The notes under the pieces: model-generated
The model's database searches: none
Told to the model about the DNA's origin: nothing
The model's input: only the letters and a program-made list of their open reading frames with translations
Source: an uncultured Glaciecola sp.
Lineage (GTDB): Bacteria; Pseudomonadota; Gammaproteobacteria; Enterobacterales; Alteromonadaceae
DNA: 64,000 nucleotides
Direction of reading: 5' to 3'
NCBI GenBank assembly: GCA_905479945.1
Contig: CAJQOP010000001.1
Span: forward strand, 62,001 to 126,000
Shown here: piece by piece, positions 41,968-50,846 of the stretch
Position numbering within the stretch: the first letter of the stretch is position 1
How the letters are laid out: each line of letters starts with the position of its first letter
Made by a program: the position numbers and the translations under genes

Positions 41968-43557
41968 CTAAGCCGCAGCCGATTCTGACTTAGCAACAGG
42001 CTTACTCATCAAAATATAATCATAAGCGGCTAATGAGGCCTTGGCACCCTCGCCCATTGCAATAACTATCTGCTTATAAGGAACCGTAGTCACATCGCCA
42101 CATGCATAAATGCCTGCTTCACTCGTCTGACTTTTTTCGTTAATGATAACTTCGCCGTGCTTAGTTAAATCAACTACGCCTTTAAGCACGCTGCTGTTCG
42201 GCACCAAGCCAATTTGTACGAACACACCATGTAGCGCTTTAATATGAGCTTCGTTAGTTGCTCGGTCAATAAACTCAATCGCGTTGACCTTGCCATTTTC
42301 AGCATGAATTTCTTTGGTAGCTGCATTTTTGATAACGCTTATGTTGTCCCTAGCGTTAATTTGGTCAATCAGAACTTGGTCTGCTTTAAGCTCTGGTAAG
42401 AACTCAAATATAGTGACCGACTTCACAATACCGGCCAAATCTAACGCGGCTTCAACGCCTGAATTACCACCGCCAATAACAGCAACATCTTTGCCTTTGT
42501 AGAAAGGTCCGTCGCAGTGAGGGCAATATGCTACGCCGTTACCAATATTTTCTTTTTCGCCCGGCACACCTAACTCTCTCCAATTAGCGCCAGTAGCAAT
42601 AATGATTGTTTTAGTTTCAATAACTTCACCCGACGTTAAGGTTAAAGTTTTAATATCACCTTTTTCAATCTTGTCGACGCGGAAATGCTCACGAATGGTC
42701 ACTTCATAATCGTTCAAGTGCTCTACTAACGACGCAGTAAGCTGTGGCCCTGTTGTTTTTGATACTGAAATTAGATTCTCAATGCCCATAGTGTCTTTGA
42801 CTTGACCGCCAAAACGATCAGCAATAATGGTCACGTTTAAGCCTTTACGAGCTGAATAAATCGCTGCTGCGACACCAGCTGGGCCGCCACCGATTACGGT
42901 GACATCTTGAAGAGGTAGCTGCTCGACATTGTCGTTTGCCTGTAGCATTTCTGGCTGACTTTGGGTCAACTTATCAATGAGTTTTGCTGTATCTATTTGA
43001 CCAGTTGCAAATACTTCACCGTTCATAAATACAGTAGGCACGCCCTGAATACCATTTTGTTCAACTAAATCGGGATAAACACTGCCATCGATCATCTCGG
43101 CTTCAATGTTATCGTTTAATAACGCGAATTGATTCATTGCTTGCACAACGTCAGGACACGCATGACAGCTCAAGCTCACATAAACTTGAAACTTAAGCGG
43201 CTTAACCACTTTCTTGATCATGCTTTGAACATTGTCATCTAACTTTAATTTTACACCCCCAGCTTGGAGCACAGCTAACACGAATGAATTGAATTCATGA
43301 CCGCCAGGTACGCCAGAAAATGTGATACCGCTTGGCTTACCATTTACTTCTAAGCCAAAACTAACGGGACTGCGCAAACGCGATGGGTCATCACGCTCTT
43401 CAATAGTGATTTTGTCAGATATGGACGAAAATTGCGTTAGCATCTCTTTTAATTCCGCACGTTTGGCGTGCACACCTGTTTGTAAAACCAATGTCACTGA
43501 CTGCTGCATGTCTTTTGTATACTGTGCTAATGCGTTTAATATATCTTTAGTTAACAT
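41968..43557 (-). CDS. ahpF: Alkyl hydroperoxide reductase subunit F
   Basis: A flavoprotein disulfide reductase that passes electrons from NADH to AhpC. The N-terminal half has a thioredoxin-like fold pair with redox CxxC in [10 protein letters not shown]. The C-terminal part is thioredoxin-reductase-like, with FAD site [20 protein letters not shown], redox CPHC in [13 protein letters not shown], and NAD site [17 protein letters not shown]. It ends with [16 protein letters not shown] 529-residue length compares with 521 in E. coli. AAGGAA lies upstream. It is downstream of ahpC on the same strand, with a 470-bp gap that contains a hairpin. Confidence 0.96.
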   Translation of the reverse strand: MLTKDILNALAQYTKDMQQSVTLVLQTGVHAKRAELKEMLTQFSSISDKITIEERDDPSRLRSPVSFGLEVNGKPSGITFSGVPGGHEFNSFVLAVLQAGGVKLKLDDNVQSMIKKVVKPLKFQVYVSLSCHACPDVVQAMNQFALLNDNIEAEMIDGSVYPDLVEQNGIQGVPTVFMNGEVFATGQIDTAKLIDKLTQSQPEMLQANDNVEQLPLQDVTVIGGGPAGVAAAIYSARKGLNVTIIADRFGGQVKDTMGIENLISVSKTTGPQLTASLVEHLNDYEVTIREHFRVDKIEKGDIKTLTLTSGEVIETKTIIIATGANWRELGVPGEKENIGNGVAYCPHCDGPFYKGKDVAVIGGGNSGVEAALDLAGIVKSVTIFEFLPELKADQVLIDQINARDNISVIKNAATKEIHAENGKVNAIEFIDRATNEAHIKALHGVFVQIGLVPNSSVLKGVVDLTKHGEVIINEKSQTSEAGIYACGDVTTVPYKQIVIAMGEGAKASLAAYDYILMSKPVAKSESAAA

Positions 43558-43926
43558 TGTTGCTTCCTTATTTTTCTTTACTGAGTAGCAAAGGGTTTCA
43601 CCATTTATTCTTTGATTTATCTCTTACACAATAACCAAAACACCAAAAACCGGCCGCACAAATCTCGGTTCTAAATTCGAACCCTATCCTTTGATAGTGA
43701 TTGGTTGCCGCTGGGCCTTTGTTTTTAAACTGAATATTGCACAAGTCTAAAAGTGGCTAGCTAATTAACATAGCGATTAATGCAGTAATTAAAAGAGCCG
43801 TCAAAATAAAAGGTGAAAACCTTTACTTACTAAATTTTTTTACATTGTTGCTTCTAAGCATATTTTCATATCTCTTAGCGATTTTTTGAACAATGCCATA
43901 TTGCGTAACTAGTTCGTAATCAGGGC

Positions 43927-43947
43927 AAAGGTCAAAGGTCAAAGGTC
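43927..43947. repeat. Three tandem copies of a 7-bp repeat
   Basis: AAAGGTC repeated three times without mismatch, between the ahpC terminator and ahpF. Likely a slippage-prone micro-repeat. Confidence 0.85.
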
Positions 43948-43983
43948 AAACATTAACTTTAATCCAGTGTGTTTATTTGAGTA

Positions 43984-44009
43984 AATTAGGGAGCGAGAGC
44001 TCCCTAATT
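43984..44009 (-). terminator. Hairpin terminator after ahpC
   Basis: A perfect 11-bp stem AATTAGGGAGC/GCTCCCTAATT with a four-base loop, 18 bp past the ahpC stop. The following T content is modest, so it may be a partial terminator. Confidence 0.7.
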
Positions 44010-44027
44010 ATTATTTACTGACTAAGC

Positions 44028-44591
44028 TTATATCTTACCAACAAGATCAAGGCTTGGTGTCAGTGTTGCTTGACCTTCTTCCCATGCTGCTGGGCATACT
44101 TCGCCATCATTGTTAGCAACATATTGTGCTGCTTTTACTTTACGAACCATATCAGCTGCTGAACGCCCAATACCTAAGTCATGTACTTCTTCAACTTTAA
44201 TGATACCGTCTGGGTTAGCTAGGAAAGTACCGCGTAGGGCACGGCCATCTTCTTCAATCATAATGTCGAATGCACGAGTCATTGCGCCAGTTGAATCAGC
44301 AAGCATTGGGTATTTAATGTTGCCAATTGCATCGCTTGTGTCATGCCATGCTTTGTGCACAAAATGCGAGTCAGTCGATACTGAGTAAACTTCAACACCC
44401 AAACCTAATAACTCATCGTGCTTATTAGCCATGTCTTCTAGCTCTGTTGGACATACAAATGTAAAATCCGCTGGGTAAAATACGAAAATAGACCATTTAC
44501 CTTTTACATCTTCGCTAGTAATAGTTTTGAACTCACCATCGTGAAAAGCTTCTACTGAGAAATCAGGGATTGATTTGTTAATCATTGTCAT
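44028..44591 (-). CDS. ahpC: Alkyl hydroperoxide reductase subunit C (peroxiredoxin)
   Basis: A typical two-cysteine peroxiredoxin that reduces H2O2 and organic hydroperoxides. The peroxidatic Cys is C47 (ADFTFVCPTELED) and the resolving Cys is C166 (GEVCPAAW). MTRAFDIMIEEDGRALRGTF and GRSAADMVRKVKA are family stretches. The length of 187 residues is the same as in E. coli. AAGGAAA lies upstream of ATG 44591; a second ATG at 44585 is possible. Its regeneration partner AhpF follows. Confidence 0.97.
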   Translation of the reverse strand: MTMINKSIPDFSVEAFHDGEFKTITSEDVKGKWSIFVFYPADFTFVCPTELEDMANKHDELLGLGVEVYSVSTDSHFVHKAWHDTSDAIGNIKYPMLADSTGAMTRAFDIMIEEDGRALRGTFLANPDGIIKVEEVHDLGIGRSAADMVRKVKAAQYVANNDGEVCPAAWEEGQATLTPSLDLVGKI

Positions 44592-45080
44592 TTGTTGTTT
44601 CCTTTTGAGATTACTGATTAAAGATAAATAATAAAACGCTTACCGTTTTGCTTGATACTAATATAAGCGTTTTCTGTAAATAAATAAATTGAATAAAATC
44701 GATTGTCTTAATCAATTTAACCGATTGACTATATGTAGGTGTTGTCGCAAACCCAACATCACTGCATTAAGGCAACATTCTTTGCGGCTTGCATTATTTA
44801 GGTAAACCAAATTCAACCAAGCTACTAATACATTTATTACATATTACGCGCTTGAAGCGATCGATATGGTTATACCAAAAGGGAATTTCAAGGAAACATA
44901 CTCAATAAAGCAACTTCTTTCATTTATAACAATCGCGCCCTTATAAATGGCGTGGTTATAAAGGCCGTTTTGTAAATAGTTTGCGGCAGAAAGAGCATCT
45001 CTTGTAAAAGACGTGTTTTTGATATTTTTTTAACCTATCCTATGAAACTGTTTAAACAACCTGCCTCTTAAACTAATAAT
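44592..45080. other. Divergent region between ahpC and the YcaQ-like gene
   Basis: 489 bp with no gene seen. The only structured part is the possible OxyR-type site near 44697-44732. Confidence 0.5.
44697..44732 (-). promoter_or_regulatory. Possible OxyR-like site upstream of ahpC
   Basis: On the minus strand, CAATCG occurs twice with about two helical turns between. The spacing of ATAG, GTTA, TAAG and ATTT fits an OxyR-type array of four tetranucleotides at seven-base intervals, but only the first matches the consensus ATAG/CTAT well. The location ~105-140 bp upstream of ahpC is suitable. Weak evidence. Confidence 0.25.
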
Positions 45081-46235
45081 ATGAATAACCAAGCGCAATT
45101 AAGAAACCTAGCACTATCGCAACAAGGCCTAGCATCAAAACAGAAGTTCGGATCGGGTTTAAGCGGCACACTCAATGCAATTGAGCACCTTGGTTATGTG
45201 CAAATTGACACGCTTTCAGTGGTAGAAAGAGCTCATCACCATGTTTTATGGAACAGAGTACCAAGCTACAATCCATCGCTTCTAAATAAACTAGTTAGCC
45301 AACAAAAAGTATTTGAATATTGGTTTCATGCAGCTTCTTATCTGCCCATGCGCGACTATAGATATGCTCTGCCTAACATGACGTCAATACGCAATGGTGA
45401 AAACCCCTATTGCAACAACGCTGATGAATACCTAATGAAAGAAATACAAGCACGCGCTAGAGGTGAAGGGCCACAAAGGGCACGTGACTTCGAGGGAGCA
45501 AGTCGAAGCAAACGGGGTTCTTGGAACACTAGACCGGTTCGCCAAGCACTTGATCGATTGTATATGCAGGGCACCCTGATGATATGCCATCGTAGCGGCA
45601 TGCAAAAAACCTATGACCTTGCAGAACGCTGTTTGCCGCAAGGCATCGATTTCAACGTCCCAAGTTTAAATGAATATGCTGAGTATTTGTTTGATACCAC
45701 ATTAAGAGCTCACGGTGTATTTACACTCAAGCAATTACTTCACCTCAAAACCGGTAAAACCTTAAAAATTGAAATGCTCAAATTACTCGAAGAGCGAATT
45801 GATGCAGGGATCGTGGTAAAACTGAATGATGATAGCGCAACCAGTGTTTATGCAGACATTGAAGCGCTGAATAAAGCCCCTCTTGTCAGCAACACACTCA
45901 AGGTTCTATCACCCTTCGACAATGTCGCTATACACCGTGAGCGCTTGAGTTCACTGTTCGAGTTCGACTACCGAATTGAATGCTATGTCAGCGCATCCAA
46001 GCGTGAATTTGGTTATTTCTGCTTACCTATTATTTATGGTAATAAATTTGTCGGACGAATCGACTGCAAAGCACATCGCAAAGAGAAACGCTTGGAGGTC
46101 ATAAGCTTACACATAGAAGATAACTCCTTAGATCGGAAGGTGTTTTTTTCTGCATTGAAAAATGAACTACAGATTTACGCCAACTTTAATGCTTGCGCAT
46201 CGCTCGATGGAAACGTCATCGATAAGATGTGTTAG
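45081..46235 (+). CDS. YcaQ-like winged-helix DNA glycosylase
   Basis: A member of the HTH_42/AlkX family, in which E. coli YcaQ unhooks DNA interstrand crosslinks. The N-terminal winged-helix repeats begin RNLALSQQGLASK. The family's catalytic QxD is Q41-I-D43 in GYVQIDTLSVVERAHHHVLW. YWFHAASYLPM and LSPFDNVAIHRERL are further family signatures. The length is 384 residues (E. coli YcaQ 410). There is no strong ribosome binding site. It is convergent with the LysR gene. Which lesion it repairs cannot be said. Confidence 0.85.
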   Translation: MNNQAQLRNLALSQQGLASKQKFGSGLSGTLNAIEHLGYVQIDTLSVVERAHHHVLWNRVPSYNPSLLNKLVSQQKVFEYWFHAASYLPMRDYRYALPNMTSIRNGENPYCNNADEYLMKEIQARARGEGPQRARDFEGASRSKRGSWNTRPVRQALDRLYMQGTLMICHRSGMQKTYDLAERCLPQGIDFNVPSLNEYAEYLFDTTLRAHGVFTLKQLLHLKTGKTLKIEMLKLLEERIDAGIVVKLNDDSATSVYADIEALNKAPLVSNTLKVLSPFDNVAIHRERLSSLFEFDYRIECYVSASKREFGYFCLPIIYGNKFVGRIDCKAHRKEKRLEVISLHIEDNSLDRKVFFSALKNELQIYANFNACASLDGNVIDKMC

Positions 46236-46268
46236 ACGCGTTTAATTTCTATTATGAATGCATTGCCT

Positions 46269-47150
46269 TTACTCATTCCAATCAGCAAAATGATTTAACA
46301 AATAGTCAATTGCCAATCGTGCGCGCGTGGCTAAAAATCGACGATTTTGATAAACAATCCAACTACTCGAACCTTTACTCCAATAGGATTTTAAAACTGG
46401 TTTTAATTTGTCCGTCGCTACCAACTTAGCAAAATTAGTTTTAGGCATGTAGGCGATTCCTAAGCCCTTTTCACAAGCTTCAACCACCGCATTTGCGTTA
46501 TTACAACGCCACCTTCCATGCACTTTTACACTCATAGACTCACCAGAATTTTCAAAGCCCCAATGATCATTATTACTAATAATACAGCTATGAATTTTTA
46601 GCTGTTCCGGATGAGTTGGAATACCATATTGCTTCAAATATGAAGCACTGGCAGCTGCCATCATTGGGCGATCGGCGAGTTTTCGAGCGATCAGGTTTGA
46701 ATCAGCTAATTGACCATAGCGGATAGCAAAATCAATGCCTTCCTCAACAAAATTGACTGCTTTACTATTGAAGTCCATTTCAACACTTAACTCAGGATGT
46801 TGTTGGGCAAACTCAATTAATACAGGTACTACAAATTGTTCCGCAAACGTCCCCGCAGCGCTTACTCTGAGGGTGCCTTTGAGCTGAAATTGCTGAAGTC
46901 GCAGTTGCTCATTTGCTTGATCGAGCCCTTCCACCAGCTCCTTACACTGCAAGTAATATGCGTTTCCGTTGGGCGTTAAACTTACGAGTCGTGTTGTTCG
47001 TGCAAGTAAAGCGCATCCTAAACGCTCTTCCAAACGCGATACTTGTCTGCTCACATGACTGGTACTGCACCCTAAAAACTTAGCGGCAGCTGAAAAACCT
47101 TGATGTTCGGCGACAGAAACAAACTCTATAAGCCCTTCAAAACTATCCAT
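46269..47150 (-). CDS. LysR-family transcriptional regulator
   Basis: A 293-residue regulator. The N-terminal winged helix is FVSVAEHQGFSAAAKFLGCS followed by SHVSRQVSRLEERLG. A linker helix and a substrate-binding domain follow (RVSAAGTFAEQFVVPVLIEF, GIDFAIRYGQLADSNLIARKL). It resembles the large AaeR/DsdC-like LysR group but no specific effector can be read. It diverges from the DJ-1/PfpI gene, with 186 bp between, where a perfect 20-bp palindrome lies. It probably regulates that neighbour and itself. Confidence 0.93.
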   Translation of the reverse strand: MDSFEGLIEFVSVAEHQGFSAAAKFLGCSTSHVSRQVSRLEERLGCALLARTTRLVSLTPNGNAYYLQCKELVEGLDQANEQLRLQQFQLKGTLRVSAAGTFAEQFVVPVLIEFAQQHPELSVEMDFNSKAVNFVEEGIDFAIRYGQLADSNLIARKLADRPMMAAASASYLKQYGIPTHPEQLKIHSCIISNNDHWGFENSGESMSVKVHGRWRCNNANAVVEACEKGLGIAYMPKTNFAKLVATDKLKPVLKSYWSKGSSSWIVYQNRRFLATRARLAIDYLLNHFADWNE

Positions 47151-47195
47151 TCATATTCCTTTGCGAAGCGCTCTGGTGTGCTCTTTGTTGCGACA

Positions 47196-47240
47196 TTTAT
47201 TGCGCCTTTTATTGCGCCTTTTATTGCTATATAGCAATAA
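47196..47240. promoter_or_regulatory. Tandem repeats and 20-bp palindrome in the LysR/PfpI divergent region
   Basis: TTTATTGCGCC units repeat almost three times (47196-47228) and run into a perfect 20-bp palindrome at 47221-47240, whose half-site is TTATTGCTAT. The palindrome is a good candidate LysR operator. Confidence 0.55.
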
Positions 47241-47336
47241 TCTTTTCCAATTTAACCCTATTATCAAATATAAATAAAGTAATTAGACTATACGCATAAT
47301 CAACTAGACCCTATTTATCAAAAAAAGGATAGACGC

Positions 47337-48011
47337 ATGAAAAAGATTCTAATTCCCGTCACAAACCACGCGACGCTCGGCTTCACTGATGAAGTGAACG
47401 GTACTTATTCGCCCGAACTAACCCATGCAGTGCATGTATTTTTAGCTGCAGGTATTGATTACGATATTGCATCTATAAAAGGCGGTAAAGTGCCTTTGTA
47501 TGGTACTAATATCGAAGGTGATGAAGTAAACAGCGGCTTGCTAAGCAATGCGGATTTTCAGAATCGTTTGAACAATTCAATCCCTGTATCCGAAGTTAAT
47601 GCTGATGATTACGATGCGGTATTTTATCCAGGTGGTTTTGGCTTATTATCTGATTTGGCTGATAATGAAGCCTTCGCAACTATCAGTGCAAGTCACTATG
47701 AAAAAGGCGGCGTAATTGGTGCAGTTTGTCATGGTCCTGCAGGTCTGTTACCCATTACTTTGAGCAACGGCGAAAAGTTAATCGCTGACAAGTCAGTAAC
47801 TGGTTTTACTCGTGAAGAAGAAATTGATTTTGGCACAATTGATAAAATACCATTCTTATTGGAAGAGAAACTCGCGCGCAGCGCAGCTCGCTATAACAAA
47901 GTTAAGCCATGGGAAGAATTTGTTATTGTTGATGAGCGCGTAATCACGGGTCAAAATCCGGCCAGTGCGCATGCAGTTGGTCAAGCAATTGTTGCTCAAA
48001 TTAGCAACTAA
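47337..48011 (+). CDS. DJ-1/PfpI family protein (Hsp31-like)
   Basis: A 224-residue class I glutamine-amidotransferase-like protein. The nucleophile elbow is C131-H132 in GAVCHGPAGL. The acidic partner is near E19 (FTDEVNGTYSPEL), as in Hsp31/HchA-type members. FYPGGFGLLSDLADN is conserved. Members act as glyoxalases, deglycases or chaperones against carbonyl stress; which applies is unknown. It diverges from a LysR regulator and is followed by a terminator. Confidence 0.9.
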   Translation: MKKILIPVTNHATLGFTDEVNGTYSPELTHAVHVFLAAGIDYDIASIKGGKVPLYGTNIEGDEVNSGLLSNADFQNRLNNSIPVSEVNADDYDAVFYPGGFGLLSDLADNEAFATISASHYEKGGVIGAVCHGPAGLLPITLSNGEKLIADKSVTGFTREEEIDFGTIDKIPFLLEEKLARSAARYNKVKPWEEFVIVDERVITGQNPASAHAVGQAIVAQISN

Positions 48012-48026
48012 GCCATCAGTGCAATT

Positions 48027-48060
48027 AGGCTCCTCACGCTTGAAGTAGGAGCCTTTATCT
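48027..48060 (+). terminator. Terminator after the DJ-1/PfpI gene
   Basis: AGGCTCCT/AGGAGCCT, a perfect 8-bp stem with a 12-base loop followed by TTATCTTCT. Confidence 0.75.
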
Positions 48061-48394
48061 TCTAGCAACCGTGCTTGTAAAACGAGCACACTAGCTAAGT
48101 AATTGAGCAAAAGATTTTGCGTCTCTCAATCTAAGCTCCTTTTATCTGTGACATTCAGCGGCGGCCTCTGCGTCAGTTTCCTAAGCATATCGCTCAATAA
48201 TCGATTTTCGTATTGCCATAAAACAAGAAAAGTCGTATTAAATATCACCAATCAACGAAAATCTTTGTATATTTAGTCAGATTAAAATACTTTACTAGTG
48301 TTAAAAGACTAATTTTAATAAGACACCGAAGTTATTAAGAGCCTAAATCGGTTCGAATATGTGCCTAATCTTCAGTTATGGTAAGTTGTATTGA
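48061..48394. other. Gap upstream of the GGDEF-EAL gene
   Basis: About 330 bp, AT-rich, with no gene, repeat or clear promoter that I can support. Confidence 0.4.
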
Positions 48395-50776
48395 ATGAGT
48401 GATGAAAAAAATCAGATAGAGCCAGAAGCGACAAATTTTAAAGCAGTGAGCGAGTTTGCTGCTCAAATATTGTCATTAAATACAGAATCTGATGTTCTTT
48501 GGCATTTGACCCGTACCGTAGCTTCAAAGCTGGGGTTTGAAGATGTGGTTGTATACATATTCGCCCCCCAAGAAAAACTCCTTCAACGAAAAGCAGTCTT
48601 TGGCAATAAAGCGACAGACAATTTTAGAGTAGCTAATCCAATTGAGCTCAAACTGGGTCAAGGTATTGTCGGCAAAGTTGCTGAAGCCCGCTCTTTGATG
48701 TTAGTTAACGATAGTCGTTTATCGGACGATTACCTGGTTGATGATCTGAATCGTCTATCCCAATTAGCTGTGCCTTTGCTATATAATGGCAACTTAGTAG
48801 GCGTGATTTATTCCGAACATCATGAGTTGAATTACTTCACAGAAAGTCACGTTAAAACACTTGTTGCTTTAGCGTCCATAGCGGCGACCAAAATTTCTCA
48901 AAACAGGTCTTTAAATAAACTCCAACAAACCGTTGAACAACTTGAACACGGTAGCAAAATTCAAGATGCTTTATTTGACATTGCAGAGTTGATATTTGAA
49001 ACCGAAAACATGTCTGAATTTTACCAACAATTGCATACTAAAATTTCGACCCTGACCTTTGCTAAAAATTTCTTTATTGCCTTGTCTACGAATGATGGCA
49101 AAGCTTTTACGATCCCTTATTGTGTCGATGAGATTGACGATGTTCCAGACAATGAAACGACAATAATGATTGATAACCCGCCCAGTATTACTGGGTATGT
49201 GATGCAAACTAATAAACCTCTTTTGGTTTATCAGAAGGATATTCAACAGTTATTGGACGAAAAAGCCGTTTACGTTAAAGGCACACTGCCAGAGGCTTGG
49301 ATAGGTGTACCCTTTGGCAACAATTCCATAAGAGGGATTGTTGTTGTGCAAAGCTATAACGACCAGTTTACTTTTACTGAAAAAGATAAACTATTGCTTT
49401 CCTTTGTTGCAAAACACATTCGAAACGCTATTGAGCGCATGCAGGCTCGCTCCGAGCTAACCAATCTAGCCTTGCACGACCCCCTAACTCAGTTGCCTAA
49501 TAGAATACTTTTTAACGACAGATTGGACAGAGCGCTGATTGATTTACAAAGACGTCAACACACCATCATTGCGCTTCTGTTCTTAGATTTAGACAAATTC
49601 AAGTTCGTTAATGACAAGTATGGTCACTTTGTTGGCGATCAACTTCTAAAAACCTGTGCTGAAAGACTTAAAGCCTGTGTGCGTGAAACGGATACCGTTT
49701 GTCGGCAAGGTGGAGATGAGTTTGTAGTGCTATTAGTAAACATCGCTAGTCGACAAAATATACACGATATTGCAAGTAATATCGCTCGAGCGATTAGTGA
49801 ACCAATTACTGTTGAAGATAAACAGCTGAGTATATCTACAAGTATCGGCGTAAGCGTTTGTGAAGATAAAAAGAAAACACCCGAAAAAATGTTTATCGAA
49901 GCTGATGAAGCGATGTATCAGGCCAAGGAAAATGGTAGGAACCAAGTGTGTTTTTATCAGAACAAAAAGGGGGGAGATACTTTTAGTTCTTTCGATCTTG
50001 ATAGTGAGTTCAAGATCGCATTGAATGAAAATCAGATTTATTTAGTATTTCAACCAATTATCGACATCCAGTCAGGCTTAGTTATTGGAGGCGAATCCTT
50101 AGTTCGCTGGCAACATCCAAAATTTGGTATGATGACGCCGGCTTCTTTTTTACCAGAATTGGAAAAAGGAAAGCAGATTATTGCCTTAGACGAGCACGTT
50201 GTTTGGACCTCAATTCAAAACCTCAAAGCATGGCACAACAAGTGGCCAAATCAATTTCATTCGCTTAATGTTAATGTTTCTGGGAAAGGATTTAACTCCG
50301 AATCAATAATGCAAATATTGGAAAGCACTTATCACACTTTCCCCGAAGTACTGCATTACTTAACTCTTGAGTTGACCGAACAAAGCATTGTGTCGAGCGT
50401 AGAAGAAACTCGAATAACGATGCTCAAAATACGTGAAATGGGCGTAAAAGTAGCTCTGGATGACTTTGGTACAGGCTATTCTTCACTGAGTTATTTACAT
50501 CAATTCAAGTTTGATGTTTTGAAAATAGATAAAAGCTTTGTTAGTGACCCGAATACAAATGCTCAAAAAAATATCATTCTCGAAGCAATTGTCAATCTAG
50601 CAAATGCCTTAGGGATCAAAACCACAGCCGAAGGGATAGAAACGGCTGAGCAACTCATGTCAATGAAGAAACTAGGTTGCAATTCTGGGCAAGGATATTT
50701 TATTTCCAGGCCCGTAGAAAAATCTGTTTTTATGAGCATTTTGCTTGATGGCTTAGCAATGCCAAAAGATCAATAG
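48395..50776 (+). CDS. GAF-GGDEF-EAL cyclic-di-GMP signalling protein
   Basis: A 793-residue cytoplasmic protein that could make and/or break c-di-GMP. It has an N-terminal GAF domain (~15-170), a second GAF-like domain (~190-345), a GGDEF domain (~355-515) and an EAL domain (~530-785). The GGDEF motif is intact (CRQGGDEFVVLL). The EAL motif is written E-S-L in GGESLVRWQHP, with the metal ligands kept (NVNVSGKGF, ELTEQ, DDFGTGYSSL, KIDKSFV, EGIET). No inhibitory RxxD is obvious before GGDEF. There are no transmembrane segments, so the signal is probably a small cytoplasmic ligand. The start is ATG 48395 with a weak ribosome binding site. Confidence 0.92.
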   Translation: MSDEKNQIEPEATNFKAVSEFAAQILSLNTESDVLWHLTRTVASKLGFEDVVVYIFAPQEKLLQRKAVFGNKATDNFRVANPIELKLGQGIVGKVAEARSLMLVNDSRLSDDYLVDDLNRLSQLAVPLLYNGNLVGVIYSEHHELNYFTESHVKTLVALASIAATKISQNRSLNKLQQTVEQLEHGSKIQDALFDIAELIFETENMSEFYQQLHTKISTLTFAKNFFIALSTNDGKAFTIPYCVDEIDDVPDNETTIMIDNPPSITGYVMQTNKPLLVYQKDIQQLLDEKAVYVKGTLPEAWIGVPFGNNSIRGIVVVQSYNDQFTFTEKDKLLLSFVAKHIRNAIERMQARSELTNLALHDPLTQLPNRILFNDRLDRALIDLQRRQHTIIALLFLDLDKFKFVNDKYGHFVGDQLLKTCAERLKACVRETDTVCRQGGDEFVVLLVNIASRQNIHDIASNIARAISEPITVEDKQLSISTSIGVSVCEDKKKTPEKMFIEADEAMYQAKENGRNQVCFYQNKKGGDTFSSFDLDSEFKIALNENQIYLVFQPIIDIQSGLVIGGESLVRWQHPKFGMMTPASFLPELEKGKQIIALDEHVVWTSIQNLKAWHNKWPNQFHSLNVNVSGKGFNSESIMQILESTYHTFPEVLHYLTLELTEQSIVSSVEETRITMLKIREMGVKVALDDFGTGYSSLSYLHQFKFDVLKIDKSFVSDPNTNAQKNIILEAIVNLANALGIKTTAEGIETAEQLMSMKKLGCNSGQGYFISRPVEKSVFMSILLDGLAMPKDQ

Positions 50777-50846
50777 CTACATTAGTTAACGCTTTGATAA
50801 GGGGCTCGCATGTCGCAAGTTTTCACTACTCGCCCCAGTAAAAAAC

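Larger units (their letters stand above)
43558..44027. other. Long gap between ahpC and ahpF
   Basis: 470 bp with no gene. It holds three perfect tandem copies of AAAGGTC (43927-43947) and the ahpC hairpin terminator at 43984-44009. A separate ahpF promoter is likely within it, but I cannot place one. Confidence 0.6.

Noticed and set aside
46229-46429. Plus-strand frame of 66 codons after the YcaQ-like gene
   Set aside because: It overlaps the 3' end of the clear LysR gene on the other strand and has no ribosome binding site.
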